DNA from: Cocos nucifera
Lineage: Eukaryota > Streptophyta > Magnoliopsida > Arecales > Arecaceae
NCBI GenBank assembly: GCA_006176705.1
Contig: QRFJ01003064.1
Coordinates: forward strand, 1-64,000
Reading direction: 5' to 3'
Length of the DNA: 64,000 nucleotides
Shown: piece after piece, positions 34,715 through 45,960 of the stretch
Position numbering within the stretch: the stretch's first letter is position 1
Layout: each line of letters starts with the position of its first letter
Position numbers and translations under genes: made by a program
The notes under the pieces: model-generated
Told to the model about the DNA's origin: nothing
The model's input: only the letters and a program-made list of their open reading frames with translations
Databases searched by the model: none

Positions 34715-34734
34715 ACCTGGGCCATGGCCCAGGT
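34715..34734. repeat. Perfect 20-bp palindrome
   Basis: ACCTGGGCCATGGCCCAGGT equals its own reverse complement over all 20 bases. It lies six bases from the presumed LTR terminus. Confidence 0.9.
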
Positions 34735-34740
34735 ATCACA

Positions 34741-36483
34741 ATTGGAGCATTAAATTACAATAGAAATTGGTTTCTTGCTGGCTTCCAGAATGCAAATTCA
34801 ACATCACGGAGAACATGAAGCAAATTCAATAGAAAATGGAGCCGGCTTTGAACCACCAGGAATGTATATTAATACTCCATATTTAATTAATAATGCACGT
34901 TTTTGCTAAATGTTAAGTAAGTATCAAGCATCTTCAATAAATGGGATTTATGGAGTTAGTCCACTAGACTTTGCCAATAATAATGAATTGGTCAAGTATA
35001 AAAGAGCATATGGCAGCTAAACTTCTGAAAGCAGAACACTAACTTAGCAGTCTACAAACAACTTAAGATCGATTAGTTAATGTACATAGCAGCAAAGATA
35101 TCAATGCATCAGTAGAATCCGAATCAGCAAAGGAACAAGATGACCTGATCCTATCAAGAATCCATGTCTAGGATATGGGCATGTAATAGAAATTGTAGGG
35201 AAAGAGAGCATACAATTTCCAAAGAATACGCCAACAATTTATATAGTTCACCCATCTTGAGGCCATGTCCTAAAGCAAAACAAAAATCCATTATCAATGT
35301 GAAGAATTATAAGGGTTGGAGAGTTTAAGATGCCTGCAAGCTCCAACCTCATCAGCTATCACCTTGAATGATGAAAACCTATCACTGGAACATCTTGGAT
35401 ACATTCCTAATTAATAGCTTTAGAATACAAGAACTTGAGGTGAAGAAAACAAGAGAGCACCTCACAAAACCTCCTCTTCTTATCAAGAAAAGTGCCCTTA
35501 ATTTTCCTGCTTGAACCTTTGGTAGGAGTCATAGAATATTTTTATTAGGCTTCTGCTATAAAGTTTTGTCCTTGTAGGGAGTTTCTAATACCAAACCAAT
35601 ATGCAAACCGACCACATGGTCCATGGAAATGGATCAAGTGGTGATTTTCGTATCACACAACACAACAGTTAACCTAGCACAGCTAAAACATATTTACTTC
35701 CAAAATCTTCTCTTGTTATACATACAGTTGAAAGGTATTTGATATCCCCAAAATGTACGTTACCCTGATTATATCTGTAACAAGGTAGCTGCATTGCTTT
35801 AAAATCACCATTATGTTGGTTGGATTCATCAACTGCAGCATGCATTTTATAGCTTTATAAAAAATATTTTGCATTTTCTATTGATTTGTCTAAAATTAAT
35901 GTTTCTACTCGCTGTTCTAAAACAATCTAAAGGAACCTAGAATACAAAACTCAATATAGGAAAAAACTGCAGCTACATAACAGTCAAGGCTAATAAACCA
36001 TGCACCCATCCGGTTTAAAAAAGAAAAGAAGATGGAGACCATCAACAATTAGAAGAAGCGTCGAAGTTAGTTTTCCACTTTTTAACACGTAGCCATTTCT
36101 CCACGCACAACACGTATTATTCAGACTTATTTATACAACACGTGGGTTTACAAGAGAGATAAGAAAGAAAGCTGGAAAATAATTAAAGAATTATCGGGAT
36201 TCCGATAAAATTACATTCAGTAAGCCATTGCCTTCTCATCTATTGGACATATAAACACTTTTTTCAGCACAGATTGCAATCAAAAAATTACAAAAGGGCG
36301 AGGATCCAAAAAAGGGAATCAAGTGAGAAGGAAGATAGAATAGCAAGACAACCTTCTCACAAGAAATTACACAACCAGCTACTAGACCGGCCGTAGAGAT
36401 CCCTGAATCGGTTGTCTCCTAAGTTCTTGTCATCCATGTAGTTCATGCAGCGTTATTGATCTCCTTATACGTTGAGAGCCACC
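34741..36483. other. Non-coding region 3' of the peptide gene
   Basis: About 1.7 kb of low-copy-looking AT-rich DNA. I found no ORF with homology, no element ends and no RNA gene. Because the peptide gene is on the minus strand, its 3' UTR must lie in the right-hand part. Confidence 0.5.
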
Positions 36484-36708
36484 TCAAGGACACGTACCCT
36501 TGGAGTTGTTGGGGTCACTTGTGCACCCGGATGGCCCAGAACCCGGTGTGGAGCCCTTGGGGAGGGAAATAAACAGGAGGCCGTCATCCAGCTGAGACCA
36601 CCACCGGATTTCTTGCAAAGGCCTCGCTGCGTATATTGTTTGCATGCTCGAAATCACCAGAATGACAAGAAGCAGTTGCGCCGAGAAGGTTGCTCGACGA
36701 ACACTCAT
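36484..36708 (-). CDS. Small secreted peptide precursor, CTNIP/SCREW-like
   Basis: A 74-codon, intron-free frame from ATG 36708 to TGA 36484. Residues 1-28 form a signal peptide: basic MSVRR, hydrophobic core QLLLVILVISS, cleavage likely near YAA|RP. The C-terminus has the only two cysteines (C62, C73) in SGPSGCTSDPNNSKGTCP, preceded by LPKG. This plan (short precursor, signal peptide, C-terminal LPKG...SGPS.CT..P....C) recalls the CTNIP/SCREW phytocytokines, which are perceived by the receptor kinase HSL3/NUT and act in immunity and stomatal control. The motif here is CTSDP, not CTNIP, so the assignment is tentative; other SGPS-containing peptides (PIP-like) are the alternative. It is the only host-like coding sequence I support, and it has no stops or frameshifts. 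A TATA motif lies about 145 bp upstream. Confidence 0.6.
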   Translation of the reverse strand: MSVRRATFSAQLLLVILVISSMQTIYAARPLQEIRWWSQLDDGLLFISLPKGSTPGSGPSGCTSDPNNSKGTCP

Positions 36709-37340
36709 GATCTCCTGAGAAAGGATTACACTCGAGCTTCCTCCTCTCTGATAATAATATGGCTGATGGGTTAATTCCTTGCTGAACCCTTCTCTTGCTT
36801 CTGTGAACGAAGATGGGAAGTTTTATCATGAAATATAGGCAAATAAGAGTATATTTTATAAGGAGATTGGTATGTGGATTCTTGCATGGCTGCTTCACAA
36901 AGTTGTGAATTTTAAACGATACTTTTCAAACTAAAGACTTGGTCAGTTAATGCTCCTGACCGGGGCCTACGCGGCTCGATAAATGTTAGTCAGCGTCTGG
37001 GTCCGCAGTTCACCGGATCTTTGCCTTGAATATTTCTGCTTTGGGCCTTATCGGCCGTTGGTCGAATTTGAATCCCGTTCTTAGACTTTGATGTTTCGTA
37101 GCCGTGATCTACATATGCCTTGGACTTTGAACATTAAATTCCATCATTTTTCTTTTTCTACTCATATAAATAGATTATAATGTGAGACTATGTTCCCTAC
37201 GATGTAATGGTCTCCGTCACAGAAATTTGTGGTCATTAGTCTTTTTCCTGGGGCATGGGGCAATACCGCAGTGGCCACACCTTTTCGTCCAAATGAAGGA
37301 GGTTTCTGGTTCAAAAATTCGGATCTGATTTACCAGAGAA
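36709..37340. other. Promoter side of the peptide gene, non-coding
   Basis: Upstream region on the minus strand. Apart from the TATA motif near 36853 I recognise nothing. A longer overlapping minus-strand frame (36584-36898) uses another reading frame and lacks a signal peptide, so it is left out. Confidence 0.45.
36853..36860 (-). promoter_or_regulatory. TATA box for the secreted-peptide gene
   Basis: Minus-strand TATAAAAT about 145 bp before the ATG would place a start site near 36825 and leave a 5' UTR of about 120 bases. Confidence 0.5.
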
Positions 37341-37620
37341 ATATATGCTTTGCGGCTGAAATTAGAATTAGGATATATTAGAATGAGAATCAAAATTTTG
37401 ACCTGATATGCTTGATTATTGATCTGAATCAGAATTAAAATTGAAATAAAATTTGAATAATAGAGGAGGGACAAAGATTGAGTTTGGAGCAGATCAGGAC
37501 ATGCCTATTTTTCTTTGAAATCAAAATGGAAATAGGACTCTCACTAATTAAACAATTGATATAGAAATCACTTATTCCTATTTCCATTCTAAGATCCAAC
37601 TTCCTTCAAATCAAATATGT
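37341..37620. mobile_element. Possible MITE
   Basis: Contains repeated variants of GGAATTAGAATTAGG-type sequence and ends resembling ATATATGCTTTGCGG on the left and, reversed, ACATATTTGATTTGAAGG on the right, like PIF/Harbinger- or hAT-type MITEs with TTTGGTTTG ends. No clean target duplication was found. Confidence 0.3.
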
Positions 37621-37629
37621 CTTAACTGA

Positions 37630-37765
37630 GGCAATTTTTCTAAAATAATGCTTATTTTAAAAAAAATTATAAAAATAATACTTCTTTCAAAATATTTATG
37701 AAAGTACTGCTCAACTTAAAGTCGTCCTTTAAAAGAGCGACTTTATTTGTTGACTCAGCTAAAGA
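37630..37765 (+). repeat. MULE left terminal inverted repeat
   Basis: Aligns with the reverse complement of the right end through GACTCAGC. Contains AAAGTCG-N13-CGACTTT (37718-37744), itself a hairpin. Confidence 0.8.
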
Positions 37766-37799
37766 CATACTGCTTCAACCTGGCGATATGCCACCTAGA

Positions 37800-37905
37800 C
37801 AATCGTCCTATCATAAGGCATCTCTATAAGTCGTCCTATAATCGGGCATCTCTATAAGTCGTCTTTCCAAAGGGTATCTCTATAAGTCGCTCTTTGAAAG
37901 TGCGA
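37800..37905 (+). repeat. ~30-bp subterminal tandem repeats in MULE
   Basis: Three copies of GGCATCTCTATAAGTCGTC with variants (the last GGTATCTCTATAAGTCGCTC) just inside the left TIR. Subterminal repeats often serve as transposase binding sites; that role here is inference. Confidence 0.7.
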
Positions 37906-38507
37906 CTTTGATACGCTGCCTTGGCACAACTTCATATCTATTCAATTTGGGGGAGATTCTTCCTACTAGTAAAGTTTTTCTTTATTTTTTTTAATTGAAG
38001 AAGATGAGGGAGAAAGGAGTGAAAGCTAACATGGGTTGAGTTCTTTCTTTAGGGGAAAACACAGTGTGCTATTAGTGCCAGTGAGGCGATACTTATGTAT
38101 GATCCAATCAGTCATGGATCCTCTTGAAGGCTTTCCATGATAAAAAATCAGATCCTTTTTCATCCCCACCACCTAGTTGCTGCTTGAAACTACGATCATC
38201 TTATCCTTCCCTGTTGCCTTCCAGTAACCGCACCCGATCGCACGGTTTGATTGATTATCATTTCGATACTTGGCCTTTCTAATAGAAAAAATACCACTCT
38301 TGCTTGCACCCAACTAAATAATAAGAAAGAGAGAAGGATAGCCACTCACTTCTAATTGAAGGATGACTTAATAACAGGATGTGCAATTAGATTAAAAAAA
38401 TTATAATATTAATTTCAAGATAATATAAATTAGTTATTGTTCATTATAAAATTTATTAAAAAAAAATATAGATCGTATAACTATCGAGAGGTATATATGC
38501 TAAGATC

Positions 38508-40540
38508 CTATGGCCTCTTATGTGTCTGCTCCTCGTAAACGCGCGTCATCTCTGACTGGCAATGGGATGGCTCTGACACAGTATCGACCAGTACAGAGGA
38601 AGATGCTATCGTGCTAAGCCTATCAACATGTGCGCGACGTCTGGATGGCTCTCTAGGCTCAGTCATCCTCTGTGACATGGATGCATCATCTATATGAAAG
38701 TCGAAGTCGGAGACATCATGTAATGAGGTAGTCGGATCATCCGTCAATGATGCAGGTGTAGTGTCAAGTTATCTATCCTCCGAGACAACTCACATGGTAT
38801 CGATAAGGCCATCCATGATATCAGCAAGTGCTCGATCCTTGCATCCAACAGTGACCGAATGGAATCTACTCCTCGCTCGGTGGTATAATGCCATGATTCT
38901 CTGAAATTATGAGATTTAAGATGAAAAATTAATAATATTTAATAATTACAAAAAAAAATGATATAACAAAATGAGATGACAAAATAAAATGAAACTGATA
39001 ATAAAATATACTTATGACAATGTCCATCATGCTGCTTGAAGGATGGAACCTCATCTTTATCCGCTCAATCGTAACTAATACAATAAATCGTCTAGTGATG
39101 CTCCTATACCATATGAGATATGGATCATAATAATCCATCGATCCTAAATGCATAGGTGGAGCAGCCATAACCAAATCCTCCTATCGCTTCCATGCCTCAA
39201 TATGCTCTTGATGCTCTAGGCCTAATCATGTCGATGCCGCCCTCGTCGATCGAGAGTATGGAGCCTGTCTCGAGTATCGCATGGTGGAGAGACGTCTTGA
39301 TGCATGTCGAACTATCGCATCACGTACTCTGAATAATAGATCTCTACGAAGTTGAAGCAGATGAGAGGTGCGCGTGTCCTCCATACATGCTGATCCGATC
39401 GGCATACCTCAGGTAATGCAGCTAATATCTCGAGTGTATAAAGCACCCATATCATCTGATCGTCATGCTACTGATCTAACTAATCCCTATAATATATAAC
39501 TGTATGCGGCATAGGACTGCTAGCACCTATCAGTCGAGTCCTTCACCTAGCAACAACAAAGTCAATATTAATTTGGATAAAATATATAGTCATTTATAAA
39601 GAAAAGTTACATATCTGTGTCCCAATGGATCAAACTAGTCGTGCTGTATCCTGCTAAATAAATCTTGAATAGCAATATCATGGACATCTAATGGCTCACG
39701 TCCTGCAGCAGCATCCCCCGGCACCAGTTGGTGAGCTCTTACATTAGGAAGCACCCTATCTAGCCATCCAACATGCAAATACTCCCATATCTAAAGCTGT
39801 AACAATATTAATGACTCAACCATCTCACGAGCATCCACCCTGGTGGCCATGCACAGCTCATGATATAGGAAGGCTAAAATGGTGCTGCTCTAACTTAACT
39901 ATCTACATGCATGAAGATCATGTAACAGAGGTAAGTACAATAGTTGTACGTGTGATCTGAACTTATTGGTGAACAAATGGCCATCGATAAGATATAAAAT
40001 GAATGCTCGAGCATGCCGTCGCATAGTCTCATCATCTGCATTATCGGATAAATGCTGGAACACGTGCTGAAGTCACTGAAGCCTCAAAGAAGATCCCGAT
40101 AACATCATCTCTAGTATTTTAATCTTGAACAACTCCTCACAAAGATTAGGCCAGATAATGTGTATAATATCAATGATGGCAGGCCCATGCACTCATAATT
40201 TAAGAAGAATGACAACATTCTGCAAGATGATCATTGCCTCCCAATGCGCAGATGAAAAGTGTGTCTCCTGATGCCATCGCTCTACCATAGCTGTGATGAG
40301 GATCCAATCAAGCTATATGTCACAGACTCTATATACTCCATAAAAATTTGATGTATGAAGATACTGCACGATCCTGTCATGTGGCTGCCAAGCACGCATC
40401 GCTGTAAATCCTCCATGTCTGTAATGTAGAGGCCTCGAGTCCTCCCCATAATATATACGATCACTCCTGTGTTGGGTCTGAAGATACAACACTATAGGAT
40501 TCACCGATCCCGGATGCACATCAGAATCACAACTAGCCAT
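38508..40540 (-). pseudogene. Plant mobile domain (PMD) protein remnant
   Basis: From ATG 40540: MASCDSDVHPGSVNPIVLYL, LQTQHRSDRIYYGED, then IVQYLHTSNFYGVYRVCDI, a TAG where Gln is expected, and LDWILITAMVERWHQETH, the hallmark of the plant mobile domain. Further on: ARAFILYLIDGHLF, LPLLHDLHACR, ILAFLYHELCMATR and LILLQLWIWEYL. The C-terminal part (38747-38508) is hydrophilic, Ser/Arg-rich. Several nonsense codons (many Gln or Trp to stop) and frameshifts make it non-functional as read. PMD proteins occur in MULE and gypsy transposons and in host genes such as MAIN/MAIL1; this copy is inside MULE ends, so it belongs to the transposon. Confidence 0.8.
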
Positions 40541-40679
40541 ATTGTATCTAACGGTCCCATAAATTTAATAGATTTATTAATCATCAAAAAATTTAAGGAG
40601 CATGAATAAACACAATAGATTTATTTCACTAATATCTTCAAATGTTTACATGACTAGGACCAGCCTCCATATCATCAAA

Positions 40680-41312
40680 TGCATGTGGCTGATTAATTGG
40701 TGAAGCATTGTAAGATTCATGCTCCACATGCTCTATGATGGCTAACACATGACTAGGACTGGCTGCCATATCATCAATTACAGTGTTATATGAATATCAA
40801 TATGCAGACTCTGCCCCTACCATTAAATGAGGTTCATCCATTAGAGCTGCATTAGATGGAGATCTCTCCATCCCAAACTGTGCAAGTGGGGCAGATACAG
40901 TTTGAGATACATTTATATATTGTTCACCACCATCCAAAATTTTTATCGCTGTCGACTCAATGTAAATCTCAACCACTTAAAAAAACTCTTATGATGGGAT
41001 ATCCAAGACGTAGTCCATGTTCTGATCATCTTCAATAAGTACATCTATATACTGTAGAGCATTACTAATCATAAGTCTACAGACTAGAGAAACTCTATAG
41101 TGATTAGGGTTCCATTTGGTAATAGTATAGGAAACTCGTACAAGTTCTTGATATGTTACATTATGGTCTACCATGGTCATCCAGATCCTTCCACCATCAT
41201 AACATGCACCGTTAGCGTCACAACTTATTCTTCCATCCCAACGAATGATAAAAGCAATATGACTTGAATTTATTTTTTTAAAATTTTTTGTGAGAAGTAA
41301 CTGCATGAACAT
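40680..41312 (-). pseudogene. MULE transposase N-terminal domain, truncated
   Basis: Reads FIIRWDGRISCDANGACYDG, MTMVDHNVTYQELVRVSYTI, TKWNPNHYRVSLVCR, VLIEDDQNMDYVLDIPS and, past a stop, EIYIEST. This is the N-terminal domain common to plant MuDR-type transposases. A Ser/Pro/acidic linker follows to about 40680, with stops. The zinc-finger/DDE/SWIM regions that should come next are absent; the PMD gene starts instead. A likely splice acceptor (CATGCAG) overlaps the apparent ATG, so translation may begin further upstream or in another exon. Confidence 0.7.
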
Positions 41313-42684
41313 ATGAACATATGTTTATTAGGAGAAAGTACTTAACATTTAACATGACTTATATGATAAATGCATCATATTAAAAACTAATAGGTAAAGT
41401 TAGGTCCTATCCCATTCAGAAATTGCATTAATTCTATGGATAATCACAGTAATCAAACGATACGCAATAGGGGTCGAAAAAAATTTCGGCAGCATTTTTT
41501 CTTAGTTCTCCTTACATGGCCGAAAATGTATGAAGAGAACTAAAGAAAAATATTGTCCAAAATTTCTCTCGAATCCTCTGCACATCATTTAATTATTATA
41601 ACTACTCATAGAATTAATTGTAATTTTTAAACTATCCAAACTAGATAATCAATTGACTAATATACATAATTCTTTCATCCGTACAAAAATATATAAATGT
41701 ATGGATACGGTAGAATATGTATATTAATCAAAAGATGGATCTATGGTTCTATGCAATGTAAAACTTTTAAAAACAAACTGAATATGAAAAAATAGAACTT
41801 ATACATGTCTTAAAATATAACATGGTATTGCAATCAAGCACAAAAAAAAAAAATTGAAAAAGAAAAGGGGTTCTATATCATGATTTTGTATTGGCTAGAA
41901 AATCCTTCAAACCACCCTCTCATATTTCAACTTTTTTGCCCTCTACCAGGGTAGCCTGTGAAAGGAGATTCTTGTACTTCAAGTGTAACTTTGTCTTTGC
42001 TTTAAAGAAGAGATTAACATCATTATCCGTGCTTTATCAGAGTTAACTGTGTATTGATGAGCTGTTGCCTTAGTGTTTTGTTTCTGATTATAAGTTAGAT
42101 ATACAACTTGTTTGGGCCAGTTGTATGGAAGCAAATCATGTTCTGCTTGAGTTTATATAAGGCTTTCCTTTTTTTCTAGCGAGCGCTTCCTGTTGCATTA
42201 GCTGATGATGAGTAATGTTTTATTTGAATTTATAACTTGCTTGAAACCTCTATATACCTGAACCTATTATAATGGAGGATCCTACTTCCACTGTACAATG
42301 TCGGAATTACATCCAAAAGGATGTATGCCCACAAGGAATCTAAATCAATTCCCCCAGTTTATTCTAATCGATCAAAACCATGAAAGAAACTGATTAATTA
42401 AGGAAATAGAATTCCATTAGCTTCCCTACTAAGAAGTTCCCTAGGGTTTTTCCATTAAAGCTCAGAGATTTTTGATGCCATGAAATTTAATTATACAGGT
42501 CAATTTGCAAGTAGGAAAAAAAATCCTGTTATCCTAGTTATCATGCAGAGTATTTGATTAATGTTGGCACCAACGCATGTAGAAAAACTTTTCTATTAAC
42601 TATACAAGAATGATTTATGAACATGACCAGAGATGCCTCCCCTTTTGTACATGCGGTAATGAGGTGGAGCCAAGGATGGGATCA

Positions 42685-42691
42685 GCTTACC
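42685..42691 (-). other. Likely 5' splice site of MULE leader intron
   Basis: Minus strand GGTGAAG|GTAAGCTGA ends a CT-rich, GC-rich leader exon. The acceptor candidate is GTTCATGCAG near 41308, giving an intron of about 1.4 kb. Confidence 0.45.
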
Positions 42692-42850
42692 TTCACCAGG
42701 ACCGAGAGGAAGAGGGAGGAGGAGGAGGGGGCTTGTGCCGGACCGAGAGGGAGAGAGAGGGGGAGGTCTTGCATCGGGGATCGAGTGGGAGCAGGGGGGC
42801 TCTTATCAGATGGAAGAGATATGAGATATGAAATGGGACGGAGGGTTTAG

Positions 42851-42863
42851 ATTTTATATATAG
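42851..42863 (-). promoter_or_regulatory. TATA box of MULE gene
   Basis: Minus strand CTATATATAAAAT close to the right TIR, followed by a CT-rich leader (42690-42830). TIR-proximal promoters are usual in MULEs. Confidence 0.6.
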
Positions 42864-42954
42864 TGAAGTCACGTAAGTCATTCTATGGTAGGAAGGACTG
42901 AAAAGTTGCCATTTCAAAGGATGACTTATTGCTGCCACCTCACGGTCCCTTCTG

Positions 42955-43096
42955 TGCTGAGTCAGCATGAAAAACTAAATAAAATCGTATTTTGAAAGAA
43001 CGACTTTACATTCAGTAGCAATTTCATAAATAATTTGAGAGGAGCATTATTTTTATATATATTTTTTAAAATGAGTATTATCTTGAAAAGTTTGCC
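42955..43096 (-). repeat. MULE right terminal inverted repeat
   Basis: Reverse complement matches the left end; contains GCTGAGTCAGC at its inner edge. Confidence 0.8.
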
Positions 43097-43105
43097 CTTA
43101 ACTGA

Positions 43106-44193
43106 TTTAAGACTTAGATTGTTTCCTTAATCTGGTGGAGCTTCCCTCTCTTTACTCCAGAAAACACATGTAATTTTTCCCAATGCCATGGCACGTGGCT
43201 GAACATAATCTTTTATTTTGTGATATATCTATGGATGAGCGTTTACTTTTTACTTATGACAAGTCATGACTGGTTTATGATACTCATTCCATCACATGGG
43301 ATGCATGGGATGCTCCCACGATCATGTCAAGGGAATGACTTAATTGCAAAATAGCTGGCTACCATGCACACAGATCTCTATTTAGTGACTATTTCATGAT
43401 GACCTTCTTGGGTGTTCTATTTTCCCTTGGACAAGTTTGCCTAACTCTAGCTATTTTTTGTACCACACGCATTGGAGAAGTAGAAATTATGCAACAGTTC
43501 CTACTAACTTGCCCACACCCGTGATTTTGGACTGAGCTAGCTAGCAATTCTTATCTCTGGATAACTTTACACAAGCTAACTTTAGCAATACTCTACATAC
43601 ATTTGGAACTAAAGAATATATTTTAGATGCACATCTAGTCTTTTCCATATCTCTTTGTCATGTCCAACATTTGAGGGATGGGAGAAGGGTCATGGTGTTT
43701 TGATTTAGACATAAAGAATGAACGGGACATGCATGTATATTCTTCTGCATGTGACTTGGATAAATTAAAACCTTTACTTTTTCTGCATGCTAGAACTGTA
43801 TCCATTTCTTGCACCAAGGGTTTCCGAACGAGATCAATAATATTTTAAATGGTTCAGCAACAAAGGTTGTCTAAATGGGCTATTCCTCCTTGTAGAAATT
43901 TCGTTCTCCTCGTTGCCAAGGTATCGAGGAAAAAAAAAAAACTTCGTGCTGACCAAGTTTGTTAGTGGAAAGAGGGCATGCCGTACCATTGCTTGCAAGA
44001 AAGTAAAAGACTCCAAACTATTGAAATTTTATAATCTACGTAAAGTTTAGTGCCACATCTCTTATAATCCATATGCCATGATGGCTGGAGTTTGACAATC
44101 AGCTGCGCTTCAGCTCACACGGAGGAACGTCGATGGGTAAAAAGAGCTGAAAAAGACAGAATGTCACCGTATGTCAACTTTTCTTACTTTTAA
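43106..44193. other. Non-coding, nothing recognised
   Basis: AT-rich sequence between the MULE and the duplicated block. Two 60-codon minus-strand frames (43635-43817, 43834-44016) have no homology I know. No element ends seen. Confidence 0.5.
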
Positions 44194-45262
44194 ACTGGTC
44201 CATGTCAGAGCCACGAGGTCTGACGTAGAATTCAACGGCCTAGGTACAGTCTCGAAAGTTGGCAAAAATCCTGAGCTGAATATTTCTTTGGCCTGTGATG
44301 AACCTGTAGTTTGTCCGATAGACCGTCCCGGTCGAATGGAGCTACCCGCAGTTGGTGGTTGCCCTATATTTTTCGCAGGAGGATAAGAAACATGGAAATA
44401 GAAAAAGAGAATTATGGCAGGTAAAATAGCTAAATGAGATATTTATATCAAATTTTTTTTATTATCAATTTTTTGGAATAAGTTTAAAAAAAATTAATGA
44501 AAGACTATCGTTTTTTTGAGATTGCTATTTTTAATATTTTATAAATTAATATTAATATTTTTAATATAATAAAATTATTGAAAACGATATTTTGTGTTTT
44601 AGATCATTTATTATAATAACCTTGATGTATGTTTTACATTATTAACAATAGTTTTATGATATAACAATTATAGAAAACCAATTATCTGATAATGCTTTTG
44701 AGAGTTGGCTCTAATTGCTCCCTCATCAAGAAGGATTTCTTAAAATAAAAATCAATACTGTTGATCATGATCTAATTAAAAATTATAATTTTTTAATTTG
44801 ATTTTGAAACACTATATTAGTATTAAATAGTAATATTATGATATTATATTCTGATAATATATTTTTTAATTAGTAAATATGCATATTGAATTCTAAATTT
44901 ATGAAATACTATTTGAATTTTCTATAATGATACTATATTAAATTGTACTGTATGGGCACTATTGTACTCGATCTCCCAATCTCAACCTCATAGGTAGATG
45001 AGTAATGACAACTGGGGTGGATGAGAAATAAACAGAGCTCTCATGCATTTTCTATGATCATTAATAATATTATTATATAAATCATCATACTCAATGCAAT
45101 CTATTATAAATAATTAATGTTAAATATATAGAATTTTGTTACATAATGAAATATCATTATCATGTTATATTATAGCAATAATTTTTCACTTAATGACACT
45201 AGTAGTATGCACGCCACATTCACCTAAAATGGTTATTAGTTTATTTCTCCATGGTAACGTCA
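44194..45262 (+). repeat. Direct duplication, copy A
   Basis: Begins CTGGTCCATGTCAGAGCCACG and runs to CACTAGTAGTATGCACGCC...TTAGTTTATTTCTCC. Copy B at 46044 has the same blocks in order. Non-coding; the open frame 44171-44386 is not maintained in copy B. The sequence after 44400 is extremely AT-rich. Confidence 0.8.
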
Positions 45263-45667
45263 ATGACTAGCTATGGATACTTAAATGTTATTACATTTAT
45301 ATAGAATAAAAGCTTAATAAGATCACGATATTCTTGTAGAACAAATGTTGATGAGACAATAAACCCCTAGGAGGCTGGCGAGAGGGGTGCATGTTAAGAG
45401 GTCAGTGGATTAAATTAAAGAGGGGAAAATGGGAATTGATTTAAATAAAAGTTTTGATTAACACTAATATTTTTAGGCAAATATACGGTCACCATTGTCT
45501 CTTTAACTAACCCATCTCTTGCTAGGGAAGTAGGCCACAACTCAACCCAACATCATGCATGTACCATTCATTCAAGAAAAAAAAAATCAGTTATTAATAT
45601 CCTCAATAATGATTTATATAGACCTTGCCATTTATCTTTCCTTTAAAAAAAAAATAATTATGAATAT

Positions 45668-45798
45668 TGTGAGAACTTATACAGATGTATATTTAGTCAC
45701 ACATCAGTTATTTGCTTGGAACATCTTGAATACTTATACAAAATCAATGAATCAAAATAATATCTTTTGAATAGCTTTTTTGGAGAGTTATTATGAAT
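45668..45798 (+). repeat. Short LTR-like unit followed by TATCAGAGCC
   Basis: Starts TGTGAGAACTTATAC, contains AGTCACACATCAG (close to the plant snRNA upstream element RTCCCACATCG) and ends just before TATCAGAGCC, a primer-site-like string. Size and layout suggest a TRIM/SMART-type mini-LTR. Partly matched at 45961. Confidence 0.35.
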
Positions 45799-45960
45799 AG
45801 TATCAGAGCCAACCTAGTCCATAGTCTATGTGGACTAAAGGACACTATAGTAAAATTTATTAGAGATTGACCACTAGTTAATCATGGTATATATGAATGA
45901 ATTTGCATGGATTTATACCTCTAACTTAGCAAGGATATCGGGGCTTAAATGAGGAGACTA

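Larger units (their letters stand above)
34391..34740 (-). repeat. Continuation of old LTR-like host sequence
   Basis: Follows directly on 11598/11603 once gypsy1 is removed. Purine- and GC-rich, with an 86-bp tandem duplication and a 20-bp palindrome. It ends at GGTATCACA (34740), which on the minus strand would be an LTR-like start TGTGATACC. The open frame at 34403-34753 lies wholly inside this and has low-complexity Arg/Gly/Glu composition, so I do not call a gene. Confidence 0.4.
37630..43096 (-). mobile_element. Mutator-like element carrying a plant mobile domain
   Basis: 5467 bp with a perfect 9-bp target duplication CTTAACTGA (37621-37629 and 43097-43105), the MULE length. The ends are long inverted repeats of about 130-140 bp: left GGCAATTTTTCTAAAATAAT, right (reversed) GGCAAACTTTTCAAGATAAT, then matching ATTTATGAAA, AAAGTCGT and GACTCAGC. 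On the minus strand it holds a promoter and first exon near the right end (42850-42690), a MULE N-terminal domain (41312-40680) and a plant mobile domain (40540-38508). I could not find the DDE transposase core or SWIM finger. The element is likely a deletion derivative that needs a partner's transposase. Identical flanking 9-mers argue against a very old insertion, yet the coding parts have several stops. Confidence 0.88.

Noticed and set aside
34403..34753. A 116-codon plus-strand frame rich in Arg, Gly and Glu
   Set aside because: It covers a GA-rich tract and an 86-bp tandem duplication within LTR-like sequence and begins in simple-sequence DNA. No domain is visible.
36584..36898. A 104-codon minus-strand frame overlapping the peptide gene
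   Set aside because: It uses another frame, runs across the proposed TATA box and has no signal peptide or known domain; the 74-codon frame has a full secretory precursor plan.
42610..42968. Three frames on both strands with Glu/Arg/Gly or Pro/Ser runs
   Set aside because: They translate a GA/CT-rich leader of the MULE transcript.
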